Positions 23,991-36,887 of a stretch of DNA of 64,000 nucleotides are shown here, piece after piece. Numbering within the stretch: the stretch's first letter is position 1; every line of letters starts with the position of its first letter. The notes below the pieces were generated by a model. The model saw only the letters and a list, made by a program, of their open reading frames with translations. It was not told where the DNA came from and searched no databases. Both the position numbers and the translations under genes were made by a program. This DNA is from Arcuatula senhousia. Taxonomy: Eukaryota > Mollusca > Bivalvia > Mytilida > Mytilidae. The DNA lies in the NCBI GenBank assembly GCA_963971305.1, contig OZ020306.1:55030686-55094685 (forward strand), read 5' to 3'.

Positions 23991-24532
23991 AATTTAAAAC
24001 TAATGATAAAGGAACCCGTTGCTTGTCCATTTTACAAAATTGGGGCCATCATTGCTTTTATTTGAACCTGTAGTTTTCATATCCATGTTTAAGAAGACTG
24101 TCTTTCTTTGACTATTTCAAGTATTTTTTTACTTGGACAGTACTAATTTGTATCGTCTTGATGTTATTTGAACTATGTACCAAAGAAGTCAGTCATTTTA
24201 ATCATATCTGACACGAGCTAGGTTATCAATAACTGACTGATGGTGGACTATGAACAGTATAACTCTCATTGTATGCCCAAACTTTGCAAAATGAAGTCGT
24301 AGTTACTGTAGTGAAACAGATTTTTTTCTACTTAACAACTTAAATACATGCTTAAAGCTTAGTTTCAAACAATGTTAGATCTAGAAGTACAAATTGCAAT
24401 AAATATCAAAAGTATAAATCATTCAATAAGTTACTTTGTCACATTATGTTATCCTTTTCTAATTATAGATTAAACAACCATTGTGAAACTCAAAGATAGA
24501 ACGAAGAGAGTCAAATGAATTCTAGAGCTACT

Positions 24533-25174
24533 TTCATAGTGATAGAAAATAAAGAGATGTGGAATAAGTGTACGCGACAGCCCACAATTAAACGGCAATT
24601 TAGAAAAACCACAATGGAAAACCGCCAGCAGCCTTCAACGAGGCCATTTGGCACTGCTCGCGGTTCTGCAATTGGCCCATGGTCTAAATAAGATGCATAT
24701 AATTCAAATCCAGCCCTGAAATAGTCACAGATAGACCCCCTTCTTAAACAAGGAACAGAAAACATCAAAAAGACAAGTACAAACGAAAGCTTTGTCAAAG
24801 ATTCCTGGCTTAGGACAGGCACATGTAATATGTGGCGGGGTTAAACTAGTTTTTTGGGCCCAACCTTCCCCCTATAAATATTCCTAGACAAAGCACAAAA
24901 ACTAAACACACAATAAAAATCAAATCGATCGAAGTCCAATACTACTAGAGAGAACCTAAGACAAAAAACAAGAACAAACAAAAGGACGGTAAAGGAACTC
25001 TCTATAGAACACTAGCTGTTACTGACAGCTAGCTGAGAATCATCAATCGACTGATGTAAAAAAAATCAAACGTATCGATTTTAAATCCGACACAACACTT
25101 CAAACAATAATGATTTAGTGAAGTGTTATCACACAAAACCGACAAGCTTGATCGCTATAATGCTTAAAAATGAC
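24533..25174 (-). mobile_element. 5'-truncated retroelement tail inserted in duplication unit
   Basis: The flanking DNA (CTAGAGCTACT on the left, ATACATGTATAGCC on the right) is contiguous in related units, so this 642-bp block is an insertion. It matches the 3' tail of the retroelement at 42924-43735 in reverse and contains no RT, as expected from 5' truncation during target-primed reverse transcription. Confidence 0.6.
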
Positions 25175-25480
25175 ATACATGTATAGCCAATATTATCTTT
25201 TAATATATTTTGATATATATAGTAGATTCTGACATTCGGATGCCCCTTTGGTACCTCTGCTTCTTTTAAGTACTTATATAGTCTTTTTTGAATATGCATA
25301 ATAAGACAAAACACATTCCCTATATCAAATACCCTATATTGCATGATTTTTATTGAATACTTTATATCACATGGCCTTTATGGCACCCCTTTAACAAATA
25401 AACCAGAAAGATAATTAAAAAAAAAAAACATTATTGAGTTAATAGTATCAAATGGCAAAATATGTGTCACATGCTGTATA

Positions 25481-26074
25481 GTCCGTTTGACAGTGGTTTA
25501 CCAAGGGAAAATAATGAATTAAAAATCAGATGATCAACTTATACAGAAAACAATTGCACCAAACATAATTAAATATGAATACATATCATGTCTGAATTTC
25601 CCATTTTTCAAATCTCGATATTAAAAAAGTTTTCCTTTACCCTTAATGGTAAAAAAAATAAAGATACAAACATGTTAAGGTGTAGGGGTAAGGGCATTTA
25701 AAAGAAAAGCCCTTTGCCCACAAATATATCTGACCTTCTATTGATAATGCATTGACAGGTTTTTAAAGAGATCAGAGTATCTATTCAAGGAGATTTAATT
25801 GAATCAAAAGATGAGACAATCTAATTGTATATAAAAAGAAGTGTTACCTATAAGGCTTTTCATTCAATGGAGTTGTACTCCATAATTGAAATCAGTAGAA
25901 ATTTACTATTAAGGTATATGGAAAACTTTTTTATTTTGAAGTGATGAAAGTTGGGAAATTTAGACAAGATATGTATTCGTATTTGATTATCTTCCATGTA
26001 ATTATTTTTTGCGTAAACGAATCTAGTGATTTTTAATTAATTATTTTCCCTTGGTAAACCACTATCAAACGGAC
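25481..26074. mobile_element. 594-bp fold-back MITE with TATA (or TA) target duplication
   Basis: Ends GTCCGTTTGACAGTGGTTTA and its near-complement, with arms remaining recognisable for ~190 bp (for example GAATACATATC.TGTCT). Unit A at ~15630 lacks it (CTGTATATTAACCC), and TATA flanks both sides in B. So it was inserted after the duplication or lost precisely in A. Confidence 0.88.
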
Positions 26075-26610
26075 TATATAAACCCTCGACCAATATCACC
26101 CCTAGGGCTGATGGCCCTCAGGGTGATATAGGTGTCTCTGATGTTTACAGCATGTGGTACAGATTTGGACATGTAATCAACAGGAGGAGATTGTTCAATA
26201 ATAAAGTTTTAATAGCTTGTTTTTATATATTAGTTATTCAGCATTACTTTTTTATTTTGACCCAAATACAGACAGACTCCAAGGTATCACATAGCCCTCT
26301 TACTTTTAGTGTGATGGATTTTATTTTATTTGTTTCATCTCCGTACTAAAAATCTTTTGTCTCAAACTGCTTGTACTGCCAATGGAAATAACTGAAAAGG
26401 GCAGATGCCTGGCTTTAGAATACTGTGGAAAAGGATATGGTACATTAAGGTCCATTATTAATTTGGCCCCTGTAAGACTAAAAGGTAGAACACTGATTTA
26501 GAGGAAAGCTCAATTGATATTTAGTAAGTCAAATGAATGAAGAAGCATGTAATATATGTTATTTATCTGAAAATTTACCATGTTAAAACATGGTAAATAT
26601 GTATGGTTTC

Positions 26611-26845
26611 TGTAATGTTTATACTTTCATCTATTTATCATTTGATTGCTTTCATCAGATTAAACTTTCAAGTGTCAGAAGTAATTAATTTTATGATCAT
26701 GTGCAATTGAAATAGGAACTTAGGGGCGTAACTTTCTCATGTCAATGGAACTTATCACTTTCATGAAATTGTAACAGTTGAACAATAAACATGTAGTTTC
26801 TAATAGTGTGCTTAATTATGTTAGAAGAACCCAACAAATATTACA
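26611..26845. mobile_element. 235-bp insertion with TGTAATRTTT inverted ends
   Basis: Unit A reads GGTTTCTGTCTGAC without interruption. B has GGTTTC, then TGTAATGTTT ... AAATATTACA, then GTTTCTGTCTG. The target duplication is at least GTTTC and could be up to 8 bp (GTTTCTGT) depending on where the ends are placed. Confidence 0.8.
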
Positions 26846-26889
26846 GTTTCTGTCTGACAAACATTGGGGTAAAAAGATATTATTTTTAG

Positions 26890-27101
26890 ATACTGTGAAA
26901 TGATTTATTTTCGTGGATACCAATTTTCATGGTTTGATAAATATATGAGAAGCTGGTGGATTCTTAAATTCATGGTTCTGAAATCCTCAGCGTAGAGATC
27001 AATGTAAAATTTCCTTGACGTGGGGTATCAAATTTCCTGGCTCAAGGCCACCCACAAACCACAAAAATTGAAATTCCATGAATAATAATGAAACTACAGT
27101 A
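26890..27101. mobile_element. ~210-bp palindromic MITE, unit B copy
   Basis: Orthologous position to 16204-16414 in the duplication, so it predates the duplication. Same TACTGT ends and inner arms. Confidence 0.8.
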
Positions 27102-27194
27102 CCAGTCACAACTTAAACCACAGTTATTGCTGGAGAATTTTTTATTTCAATTGAGGAATTCATAGTTTTAGACACTTTTAAAAATAACAACATA

Positions 27195-27765
27195 ATCATG
27201 AAAAATGGGTCAAAGACAGAAATGGTCGGATTTCAATTAACAAGAAGTACAAATGTATATGATCCACAGACCTGAAATCAAATCCCAATTTATGGGAGTC
27301 CATGCTGATGCTGCATACTATATATCAAGAGGCTTTGATTAGTAGTTGCTGAGAAAACTGTCAAAACTTAGCTAAGTCGGTAAACAGGAAGAAGGTGAGG
27401 GACAGACCTGAAATCAAATCCCACCTTATGGGAGCTCATGCTGATGCTGCATACCACATATCAAGGGGTTGTGATAAGTAGTTGCTGAGAAAACTGTTAT
27501 GAAATTTTTCTATTATTGAACATTTAATACTGGTAAGTAAAAAATTATCTGAGTCAGTTAACATGAAGTAGGTGAGCAACAGACCTGAAATCAAATCCCA
27601 CACTATCGGAGCCATGCTGGTGCTGTATACCAAATATCAAGACACTGTGATAAGTAGTTACTGAGAAAACTGTTACGAAAGTATTTTCCCCGCCCGCCTT
27701 CAGCCCGCCCGACATTCACCAATTTATAACCCGGATTTTCACTAGTTAAACCGGCCAAAAATTAC
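27195..27765. mobile_element. same GGCCGGA-ended element, unit B copy
   Basis: Orthologous to 16505-17055 with small indels. Right end ACCGGCCAAAAATTAC. Confidence 0.7.
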
Positions 27766-28628
27766 TTTTTGTCTGATTTTGTTACTTTTGCCCTATTTAA
27801 GACCTCTGAAAAATAAAATCAAGAAAAAAGAACGAAATTCCTGAGTCCCCTGCCAAAAAATTCTAAAAAATTCTAAGTCCACTCACTCAACAGGAAGTAG
27901 ATAAGCCACAGACCTGGAAACGCATTCCATAATATAAAACCCCTACCTGAAGCTGCAAACAAATATTGAAAGTCTAGGATTAATAGCAGCTGAGAAATCT
28001 TGTTACGAAAAAAGTGTGATGGACAGACCCACGCATGCACACACCCAAACAGACGCCCAGCATTTCTATGTCCCTGCTCCCATTGCAACAGGGCACACAT
28101 ATCATGGATAATATTAAAGTCATAAAGTTCAATTATCCAGCTTAAAACTTTAATCTTTTTCCTTCGATTTATTTTTTCTTAAAAATGAGGGGAGGAGGGG
28201 CGGGGGCAAAATGGCTCTTACTGTATCTTGTCCTTTTCAGGTGAGCTCAAAAAGCATTAGCATATCCCAGGCTAAAAAATTAGTAAGAAATGTGTTTTAT
28301 ATGTGGCTGCATTTTGTCAAAGTTAAATAGTTGCATAATGGCTGTAACAACTTAAACTATTCAGAATTTTTTATTTGATCAAATTTCAAGATTTTATTAT
28401 TTTATTGGAGTTAAAGTAAGACAAAGTTTACACTGTTTTTTCTCCAATGTTTTGTGATTTAGGAGATATAATCTCCAAAAATAACATTTGACTTCAATTG
28501 GAGTTAATTCTAAAGTTAGATAAAGCAATTAAAATTCTAATTAACATGCATCTTATAAAGACAAAAATGTCAATTATTTAAAATTGTCAAAAAATCAATG
28601 TACTGTCATCTGGCTTTCACATTAAAAA

Positions 28629-30290
28629 TCAAAATCCGTCACATTTAAGTTTGTGGATTCCAGCTTCTGGTTGATTTTCTGTACCACACCCAATAATTAA
28701 ATTTCCCTCATGGTCAAAATCAGCTGATGCAGGATACTTTATGAAAAAACACTCCCTCACATTTTTGCAAGCTATCAAATGCCCATTGCTGTTTAGAATA
28801 TGCACCAAATTACTTCTCATATCACACACTACAATGTTATTGTGAGAGGAAACTACAATGTCCCACGGATCAAATTGAATTATAGGATTGGTCAAAGAAC
28901 TTCCACTGTACCTCCATTTGATCTCGCCCTCCATTGAAAGAAGTGTTATCTTTCCATGTTCTACAGATAATTTGTCCAATATCAAAATGTCATTGTTTTT
29001 CATAGTTTTTATTCTATAAGGAAAGCTGAACAGTCTTATATTGTTTTCATCGAACTGAAAACTATTGAGTTCCTTCCCATCTTCTGATACAAAGATAATT
29101 TTTCTATCTGATGTCTCATCTCCATATTGAAAATCTACGATAGCTCCAGCCATCACCTTGTCCCCAACTGCTCGTAAGGACACTGGATATAACTGAGAAC
29201 TCCAAAAGCTTAGAATGCTGTGGAAAATTTCCATATTTGTTTGACCCTTTTTAACAATTATTATATTGTGATTACTTTCTATGGCAAGAAGCATGTCTCC
29301 ATTAGGCTTCAAAGCTATATCCTTCACTTTTATATATTCTGCTTCTCTCTCAATGGAGAGTTCATCTCCTAGTTTGATTTCCCTCAATAACCCTTGGCCC
29401 TGTTTGCTGTTTTTTATCCATACACTGTCCTCCGCTACACAAATCTTACCTATGGCATTCCAATCTGTGACATGAGTCTTCAGCAATTCTAATTTGACTT
29501 CAGCAGTGTCTTCAACTAAAGTTTCATCAAGAGATCCTACTAATGATTTGACAGCTTCAATTTCTATGTCTCCTGGAATATATTTGTGGTTGACTCTTGG
29601 TAGGGGAATTGATGCTATGTCCATGTTTTCTACATCATTGCTCACTTGGTCTGATATCCTGCAAATCTTTTCAATGTTGTCACTTCTTGATGCTTGCCTG
29701 ATCAATTGATTTGTTTGATTTAGTCCCACTAAATATGTATTTTCTAAATGTGATAGTTTTCTGGTAACTTCCTCATTGATAAACTGAAGCCAATTGTCTA
29801 GTTCTCCCTCTAGAGCCTCAGTTTGTCCACTTATCTCTTTAATAAGTTTAATTTTTTGCTCATTTATTTGACGCTTCATATCCTCACAGAAATTCTGATG
29901 CTTTACCAATACTCTTAGAAGTTTGTTTTTTTCTTCATTAAAAAATGGAATGAAATTGTAATTGAGTTTATGTTCATGACTTCTCAAAATGTCCATCTTA
30001 TCATAAAAAATGGTTCCAATATCACATTTGACATGACCATCTCCATGACTTTCTTCTATGCACAATGTACATATAACAACACTGCATGATCGACAAAACA
30101 TACAAAAATCCTTTTGTTTATGAGTAGTACATTTTATGATTTTAAGTCTTCTAATCCCTATGGGTTCTTGTGCACTTTCAAAGGTCTGGTAGCTGCTTGA
30201 ATCATCTGCCTCTTCTGCTTTCAGATTAATACTTTTTCCAGCCCTTCCATGGTCAGTTAGAGTTTTGGTCTGCTTGCCTTTAGCAGACAT
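28629..30290 (-). CDS. TRIM-like protein 3 (recent duplicate of copy 2)
   Basis: Single-exon ORF of 553 residues starting at ATG 30290 (MSAKGK). As in copy 2, upstream codons begin only at a GTG and are not used. B-box, coiled coil and NHL-like propeller match copy 2. Differences are a few residues near the N-terminus (HGRAG, NLKAEE) and a cluster in the propeller, including a shorter loop (LSFWSSQ versus LRPSIWGSQ) and IVDFQYG versus TVEDFHYG. Flanking DNA from 25175 onward is also duplicated, so this is a segmental duplication and not a retrocopy. The reading frame is intact, so it may be functional. Confidence 0.87.
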   Translation of the reverse strand: MSAKGKQTKTLTDHGRAGKSINLKAEEADDSSSYQTFESAQEPIGIRRLKIIKCTTHKQKDFCMFCRSCSVVICTLCIEESHGDGHVKCDIGTIFYDKMDILRSHEHKLNYNFIPFFNEEKNKLLRVLVKHQNFCEDMKRQINEQKIKLIKEISGQTEALEGELDNWLQFINEEVTRKLSHLENTYLVGLNQTNQLIRQASRSDNIEKICRISDQVSNDVENMDIASIPLPRVNHKYIPGDIEIEAVKSLVGSLDETLVEDTAEVKLELLKTHVTDWNAIGKICVAEDSVWIKNSKQGQGLLREIKLGDELSIEREAEYIKVKDIALKPNGDMLLAIESNHNIIIVKKGQTNMEIFHSILSFWSSQLYPVSLRAVGDKVMAGAIVDFQYGDETSDRKIIFVSEDGKELNSFQFDENNIRLFSFPYRIKTMKNNDILILDKLSVEHGKITLLSMEGEIKWRYSGSSLTNPIIQFDPWDIVVSSHNNIVVCDMRSNLVHILNSNGHLIACKNVRECFFIKYPASADFDHEGNLIIGCGTENQPEAGIHKLKCDGF

Positions 30291-31639
30291 TTCAAGTTTC
30301 TTATTCAAATTGTTCACCCAAGATTAACATTTCACTTTATTCTATGATATGCATAATCACAAATATAAATCAAAAGTTCAGAGTCTCTTTTTTATCAAAA
30401 CTTTTGTTAATACATAACTTGCAAGTGTATTACAGATATATATATACATACTGATTGTACATATATAGATTATTAGAGACACAAAGAAGTACCAAAGGGG
30501 CATTTTAGACATATAAGAAAGGCAAACAGACAAATACTCCAACTGGCCATATGGAAATAAAGGTAATAACAAAACTACCGAACTTAAATGATCAATCTCA
30601 TAGTCCAGAGAAAATGACAAAAACGAATCAGTCGTACTGAAGAATTGGTGGATCGCAATGGTCCTGACTTGGTACAGGCATTTCAAAGGGAATGGTGGGT
30701 TAAACCAGGTTTTATGGCGCCAAACCTCCCTCTTCCATTTCGATCTTAGAATCTGGTAATGACCATAGAACACAACAAAGTTGTGAGACACAATAGGGAT
30801 ATTGAGGTGATCATCTCAGTACAGCACACCAGTCAACCACTAATTAAAACAATTAAAACAATTAACCACCATATCTTTTAACTCAATTTTGAAGGGATTG
30901 GAATAGGGATAATCTGGATGCAGATGATACAAGCAGCTACCAAGATCAGACCCAATGTGCCAATGAACTTAGCAGTGCACAAGAACCCATAGGGATAAGA
31001 AGACTAACAAGAGTAAACATTAAAAGGTGTTTTGCCTAATGGTGTTACATACTAATTTCCCCCTTACTAAGTTTTCCCTGGGAAATACTGTATATTCTGA
31101 ACCCAATTCCCCCCTAATATTTGGTGAGGAAAAATTATTATATACTAGATTTTCCCATTATTTGAAACCAATACTGTTCTAATCCCCTTTTTACTAAAAT
31201 GCACTGTTTAGTCTTACTTGATTAAATGTTATTATTTTCATTATTATATCAATGTAACACTTCTAATAATGCAATTTCAATGGCTGAATATACTCAGATG
31301 TTAGGGGTTTCAGTAAGAAAGATTTGGTCTATAATTAGAATTGTCAACAGATTCATTTTATCTTATTTTAAAGTCCAAATTGTCTAGAGTCTGTATGATC
31401 ATTATCTCAGACAAAGGCTAGTCTGATTTGGCTTTCTTTTTTATACTGTACTTTTCATTCTATTGTTAACTATGGCATTATAAAAGCCCAGTGGTCTGTG
31501 AAGAAGTATTATTTACAGGTACATGTATAGACTTTGATGTAGATTGGTTTTAGAGATTAAACTGAACTTCCAAAAATATACAACAAACACACCATAGTGT
31601 TGTCTTGGTGATCTACTGGTAGATATTTTGTAACTTGTA

Positions 31640-31870
31640 TGACATGGACTTCGACTTTTTGAAAGGCAGCAACAGATACTTCTAATTTCAATCCAATGAA
31701 ATGTTCTGCAATACATTGCTAAAAAAACTGTGAAGAATAGGTCTTTTGTATTGAAGCCAATCTGTGAAGGTCAACATAATTATGACATAAAGCTCCACCG
31801 AGCGCAGCATGATACAACCGCAAAATGTTGAACCCTGTACGTTTTAAGTCCAATATGGATAGTCAATTGC
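31640..31870. other. segment present in unit B, lost from unit A
   Basis: B keeps the left end of a GACCGC-family element (GAGCGCAGCATGATACAACC). In A (22361-22366) the sequence jumps from GACATGG straight into TAGTCAATTGCTCTGGAC, which is interior to that element. ATGG occurs at both B breakpoints, so a short-homology deletion in A is likely. Confidence 0.65.
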
Positions 31871-33884
31871 TCTGGACACATGCAGCCCATCATCATGTGG
31901 ACTGACAAAACTTTTTGACACATGCAGCCTTTGGTTGACTTTTCCCTCATTTCACAAGGAATTCAATTATTTTGTTCAAATGCAGACCAAAATAAATTAA
32001 TTACAAAAATATCCCCCTTTTTAACCCCAAATTAATGGTATATGCTACCTTTCACTATTGCACCTTTTTTTGCCCCTTATAGCAATTAGAAGAAGGGAGT
32101 TTTGCAAAATAATCCTCAATTTTGTAAATTCACTACAAGAATTTATTTGCAAAAAATATAAATTAGAAATTGGACAATAAATAAAAAAGTTTGGGTTATG
32201 TCCCCTTTTGACCCCTAATTCCACAATATGGGGGTGCAATAACTAATCCTCCATTAAGTTTTGAATACTTGACAAGACTTAACTTGCAAAAAAAAAATTC
32301 ACACAAATAAATACCTCCCCAAAAAAAAATCAATCAGATAGAATTTTAAAATAGGTGGTGCACATCTATATTATGTCATAAAGATAGTGTGAAAGTTTAA
32401 TGAAAATCCATCAAGGGGTTTAGGAGTCGCAGATAAGAGATGGGTACCCCATGTAGTTGAATGGCTAAGTAGCAATTTTATTGTTGGAACAAATAAGAAT
32501 AATTTAAGAAAGGATATTGAGTAAATGAACATGAGACCAGAACACATATGTTTACTCCAACTGCAACTAATTTTTATGAGCTGTATGGCCATTTCGGAAA
32601 ACTCATCAGCAGCACTAGAATCCCAACAAAGGAAATCCACAATTCAAAAGATGTTCAAAATGCATTAAGCCAAACGAAATCCAAATATATATAGCTAAGG
32701 GCAAAACTATGATGGATGGAGTTTAATCTTAGGTTTTAGAATTTACATAAATTTATATAGAGGTTGAAACAAAGTGTACACATGAGAAGTAATCTCATGT
32801 ACAAGTACACCATATCTAAAAATAAAGAGCATACATCTTAATTTTGAATGAAGAAATTTGAATTTTGCCCCTTTTGGGCCCCTAATTTCTAAAGGAATAA
32901 AGGGGGGACCCCCAAAATCAATCCCTTCCATCCTTAAATAGTATGGAACATTATGGTAAAATTTTACAGCATTTGGTTCACCAGAACAAAAGTAATTGTG
33001 GGAACAAACAAAAATAAAAAGCTTTGCCGAGCGCAGCATGATACGACCACAACATGTTGAACCCTGTATGTTATAGGCTCAATATGGATAGTCAATTGTT
33101 CTTAACACATGCAGCCCATGGTGGACTGACAAAGGTGTTGACACATGCAGCTTTTGGTGGACTTTCCACTCACATTTTAAAAGCCTATTGTGGATTGATG
33201 AGTTTTAATTACGGGAATTTTTTGGTGAGGTTTGAACAAGTAAAAAGGTTCAATTTTTGCCCCTTATTACAGTAAGTGAGAAAAAGGGGTCACAAAAATT
33301 ATTCTCATTTTATATCCGCTATTTAACGAGAACAAACATGCAAAACAAATTTTCAAGATCAGACCACAAATAAATAAAAAGCTTCGCCGAGCGCAGCATG
33401 ATACGACCGCAACATGTTGAACCCTGTACGTTTTAGGCCCAATATGGATAGTCAATTGCTCTGGACATATGCAGCCCATGTTGGACTGACAAAGGTTTTT
33501 GACACATGCAGCTTTTGGTGGACTTTCTAAATTCACATTTTAAAAGGAATTATTTTTTTTCAAAATCAGAGCACAAATAAATAAGTTTCGATTTTGGCCC
33601 CTAATTTCATAACAGGGGAAAAGAGGGGTTCGCAAAAATTAATTCTCAATTTTGTATCCACTATTTGACAAGAACAAACATGCAAAAAAAAATTTCAAAA
33701 TCGGATCGCAAGTAAAAAAATCTCCTTTTTGGTCCTTTTTGGTCCCTAATTACATAATAAGGGAGAAAAGATGGGGGTAGCAAAAATTAATTCTCAATTT
33801 TGCATCCGCTATTTGACAAGAACAAACATGCAAAAAAAATTTTCAAAATCGGTCCACTAATAAAAATGTTTCGTTTTTGGCCCC

Positions 33885-34300
33885 TTTTAGGGCCGTAACC
33901 CCTATAAGGAGTCATCTGACAACTTTGACCCTATGGAGACTTTTGTAGAGCTAAATGAGCTGAACAATTAAGCAAGCAACAGCTTTTTGCTATCTGCAAT
34001 AGTTTTCATATTATAGGGCAAAAACATGAAAAAATGCTATTTTTCACCTTTAAGGGGCCGTAACCCCTATAAGGGGACATCTGACAACTTCGACCCTATG
34101 GAGACTTTTGTAGAGTTATATGAGCTGAACATTTAAGCAAGCAACAGCTTATCTCTATCTGCAATAGTTTTCATACTATAGGGCAAAAACATGAAAAAAT
34201 GCTATTTTTCACCTTTAAGGGGCCGTAACCCCTATAAGGGGTCATCTGACAACTTCGACCAAATGGAGACTTTTGTAGAACTTTTGATCCTGTAGCAGTA
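33885..34300. repeat. 165-bp tandem repeats inside the nested block
   Basis: GGCCGTAACC recurs at 33891, 34056 and 34221, exactly 165 bp apart, with the same internal words as 23220-23990. Confidence 0.9.
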
Positions 34301-34799
34301 GGGTGGCATCAGATTTCATCTATCTCTTATACTTTTTGAATTACAAGCCAAAAACAGTAGTCTGACCCCCCTGGTCTATTTTTAGCCACAGCGGCCATGT
34401 TTTTTGACGAATCAGAAGTTGAAACACATCTTTAGTGCATGACACCCTATTGATCAATCATACCAAGTTTCATTGAATTCTGTTCTGTAGTTTCAGAGGA
34501 AAAGATTTTTGAAAAACTTATTGTAAGAACAAACTAAAAGTTGCAATTTGGCCCCTTTTGGCCCTTAATTTCTAAACGAAAAAAGGGGGGACTCCCAAAA
34601 TCAATCCCATCCATCCTTTAATGGTAAGAAATATCATTGTCAAATTTCATTGGATTTGGATAACTAGAACTAAAGTTATCGTGTATACACTAAAGTTAAC
34701 AGACGACGACGACGACGACAACGACAACGACGACAGCATCATACCATTATACGTCCGCAAATTTTTTGCGGTCGTATAAAAATAGGGCATGTAATGGGA

Positions 34800-35575
34800 C
34801 ATTAAATGATACCCCGCCACGTTATAATATCAAAAGTTCATAAAATTTGATTTCAAAGTGGCCTTTCTCGAAAACTATTTTTCATATCAAGCTGGAAATT
34901 GAACTTGACCTGTATTTTATTGCACTCAATAGCTGTACAAAATATAATTTGAATCCCATGAAGCGTTTTCAAGTTATTGGTCGGAAACTCAAAATTTCAT
35001 GAAATTTGATTTTTCAAAGTGGCCTATCTCGAAAATTATTTATTGGATCATGCTGGAAATCAAACTTGAGCTGTATTTAATTGTACTTAACAGCTGTGCA
35101 AAATATCATTCAAATCCTTTGACGCGTTTTCAAGTTATTGGTCGGAAACTCAAAATTTTATGAAATTTGATTTTTCAAAGTGGCCTATCTCGAAAATTGT
35201 TTTTTGGATCATGCTGGAAATCGAACTTGACCTGTATTTTATTGTACTAAACAGCTGTGCAAAATATCATTCAAATCCTTTGACGCGTTTTCAAGTTATT
35301 GGTCGGAAACTCAAAATTTCATGAAATTTGATTTTTCAAAGTGGCCTATCTCGAAAACTATATTTTGGATCATGCTGGAAATCGAACTTGACCTGTATTT
35401 TATTGTACTAAACAGCTGTGCAAAATATCATTCAAATCCTTTGACGCTTTTTCAAGTTATTGGTCGGAAACCTTCGGGGGACGGACAGACGGACAGACAG
35501 ACGGACGGACGGACAGACACCGAAAAAAACTGAGGGTATAACATAATTCCCTGCCACTTCGTGTGGCGGGGTATA
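34800..35575. mobile_element. pearl-like element with 161-bp tandem core, GGAC tract and ATACCCCGCCAC ends
   Basis: Left GATACCCCGCCACGTTATAA, right GTGGCGGGGTATAAAAA. Landmark GTCGGAAAC occurs at 34980, 35141, 35302 and 35463, exactly 161 bp apart. After the last unit comes GACGGACAGACGGACAGACA and then the terminus. Period and layout match the bivalve BIV160/pearl class; sequence identity to those families is not checked. Confidence 0.85.
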
Positions 35576-35594
35576 AAAATAGGGCATGTAATGG

Positions 35595-36035
35595 GACATT
35601 AAATGATACCCCGCCACGTTATAATATCAAAAATTCATAAAATTTGATTTCAAAGTGGCCTATCTCAAAAACTGTTTTTCGGATCATGCTGGAAATTAAT
35701 CTTGACCTGTATCTTATTGTACTCAATAGCTGTACAAAATATCATTTGAATCCCATGACGCGTTTTCAAGTAATTGGTCGGAAACTCAAAATTTCATGAA
35801 ATTTGATATTTCAAAGTGGCCTATCTCAAAAACTATTTTTTGGATCATGCTGGAAATCCAATTTGACCTGTATTTTATTGTACTAAGCAGCTGTGCAAAA
35901 TATCATTCAAATCCTTTGACGCATTTTCAAGTTATTGGTCGGAAACCTTCGGGGGACGGACGAACGGACAGACACAAAAAAAACTGAGGGTATACCGGTA
36001 ACATAATACCCTGCCACTTCATGTGACGGGTTATA
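35595..36035. mobile_element. second, shorter pearl-like element of the same family
   Basis: Left GATACCCCGCCACGTTATAA, about two units of the 161-bp core, GGGGGACGGACGAACGGACA, right CTTCATGTGACGGGTTATAA (diverged terminus). Confidence 0.8.
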
Positions 36036-36887
36036 AAAAGTATTGATTTTGGCCCCTAGTCATGTAATAGTGGAAAAAGGGGGGTTGCAATAATTAATTC
36101 TCAATTTTGTATATGCTATTTGATAAGAACAAACATGCAAAAAAAATTTGTTCAAAATCGTACCACACATAAAAAAGTTTCAATTTTGGCATATATTACA
36201 TAATAGATGGGGAAAAGGGGGGGTCGCAAAAAGTAATTTTTAATTTTGGATCCGTTATTTGACAAGAACAAACATGCAAAAAAAAAAATTCAAAATCGGA
36301 CCGCAAATAAAAAAGTTTCGATTTTGACCCCTTTTGACCCCAAATTACATAACGGGTAAAAATGGGGGCGCTAAAATTCATCAGGTTCAATCTTTTATTG
36401 TAAGAAACATTCTTGACAAATTTCACAGCAATAGGCCCACTAGAATTAAAGTTATAGTGGAAACAAATACAATATTTGATTTTTTTTTGCCCCTTTGGGC
36501 CCCTAATGTAGAAACAAAAATTGGGGGGGACCCCAAAAATCAATCCCATTCATCCTTTTATGGTAAGGAACATTATTGCCAAATTACAAAGCAATGGGAT
36601 AACTAGAACTAAAGTTATCGTGCCAACAAACATAAAAGTAGCATTTTTGGCCCCTAATTTTGAAACGAAAAATGGGAGGGACCCTCAAAATCAATCCCAT
36701 TCATTCTTTTATGGTAAGGAACATCATTGTCAAATTTCATAGCAATCAGATAACTTGAACTTAAGTTATTGTGGTAACACTTAAGTTAACAGACGCCGCG
36801 GATGACAATGACAACGACGACAACAACGACGACGAAGACGACAGCATCATACCATTATACGTATATTATTTTTTTGCAGTCGTATAA

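Larger units (their letters stand above)
33017..36887. mobile_element. nested GACCGC-family elements with hairpin terminus
   Basis: Left ends GCCGAGCGCAGCATGATACG at 33021 and 33380. Right ends with GACGAC microsatellite, CAGCATCATACCATTATACG and hairpin TTTTTTGCGGTCGTATAAAA at ~34779 and 36887. Between them lie the ~165-bp units (33885-34300) and two GCCAC-ended elements (34800-36035). The whole block is absent from unit A at ~23205. Confidence 0.75.
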
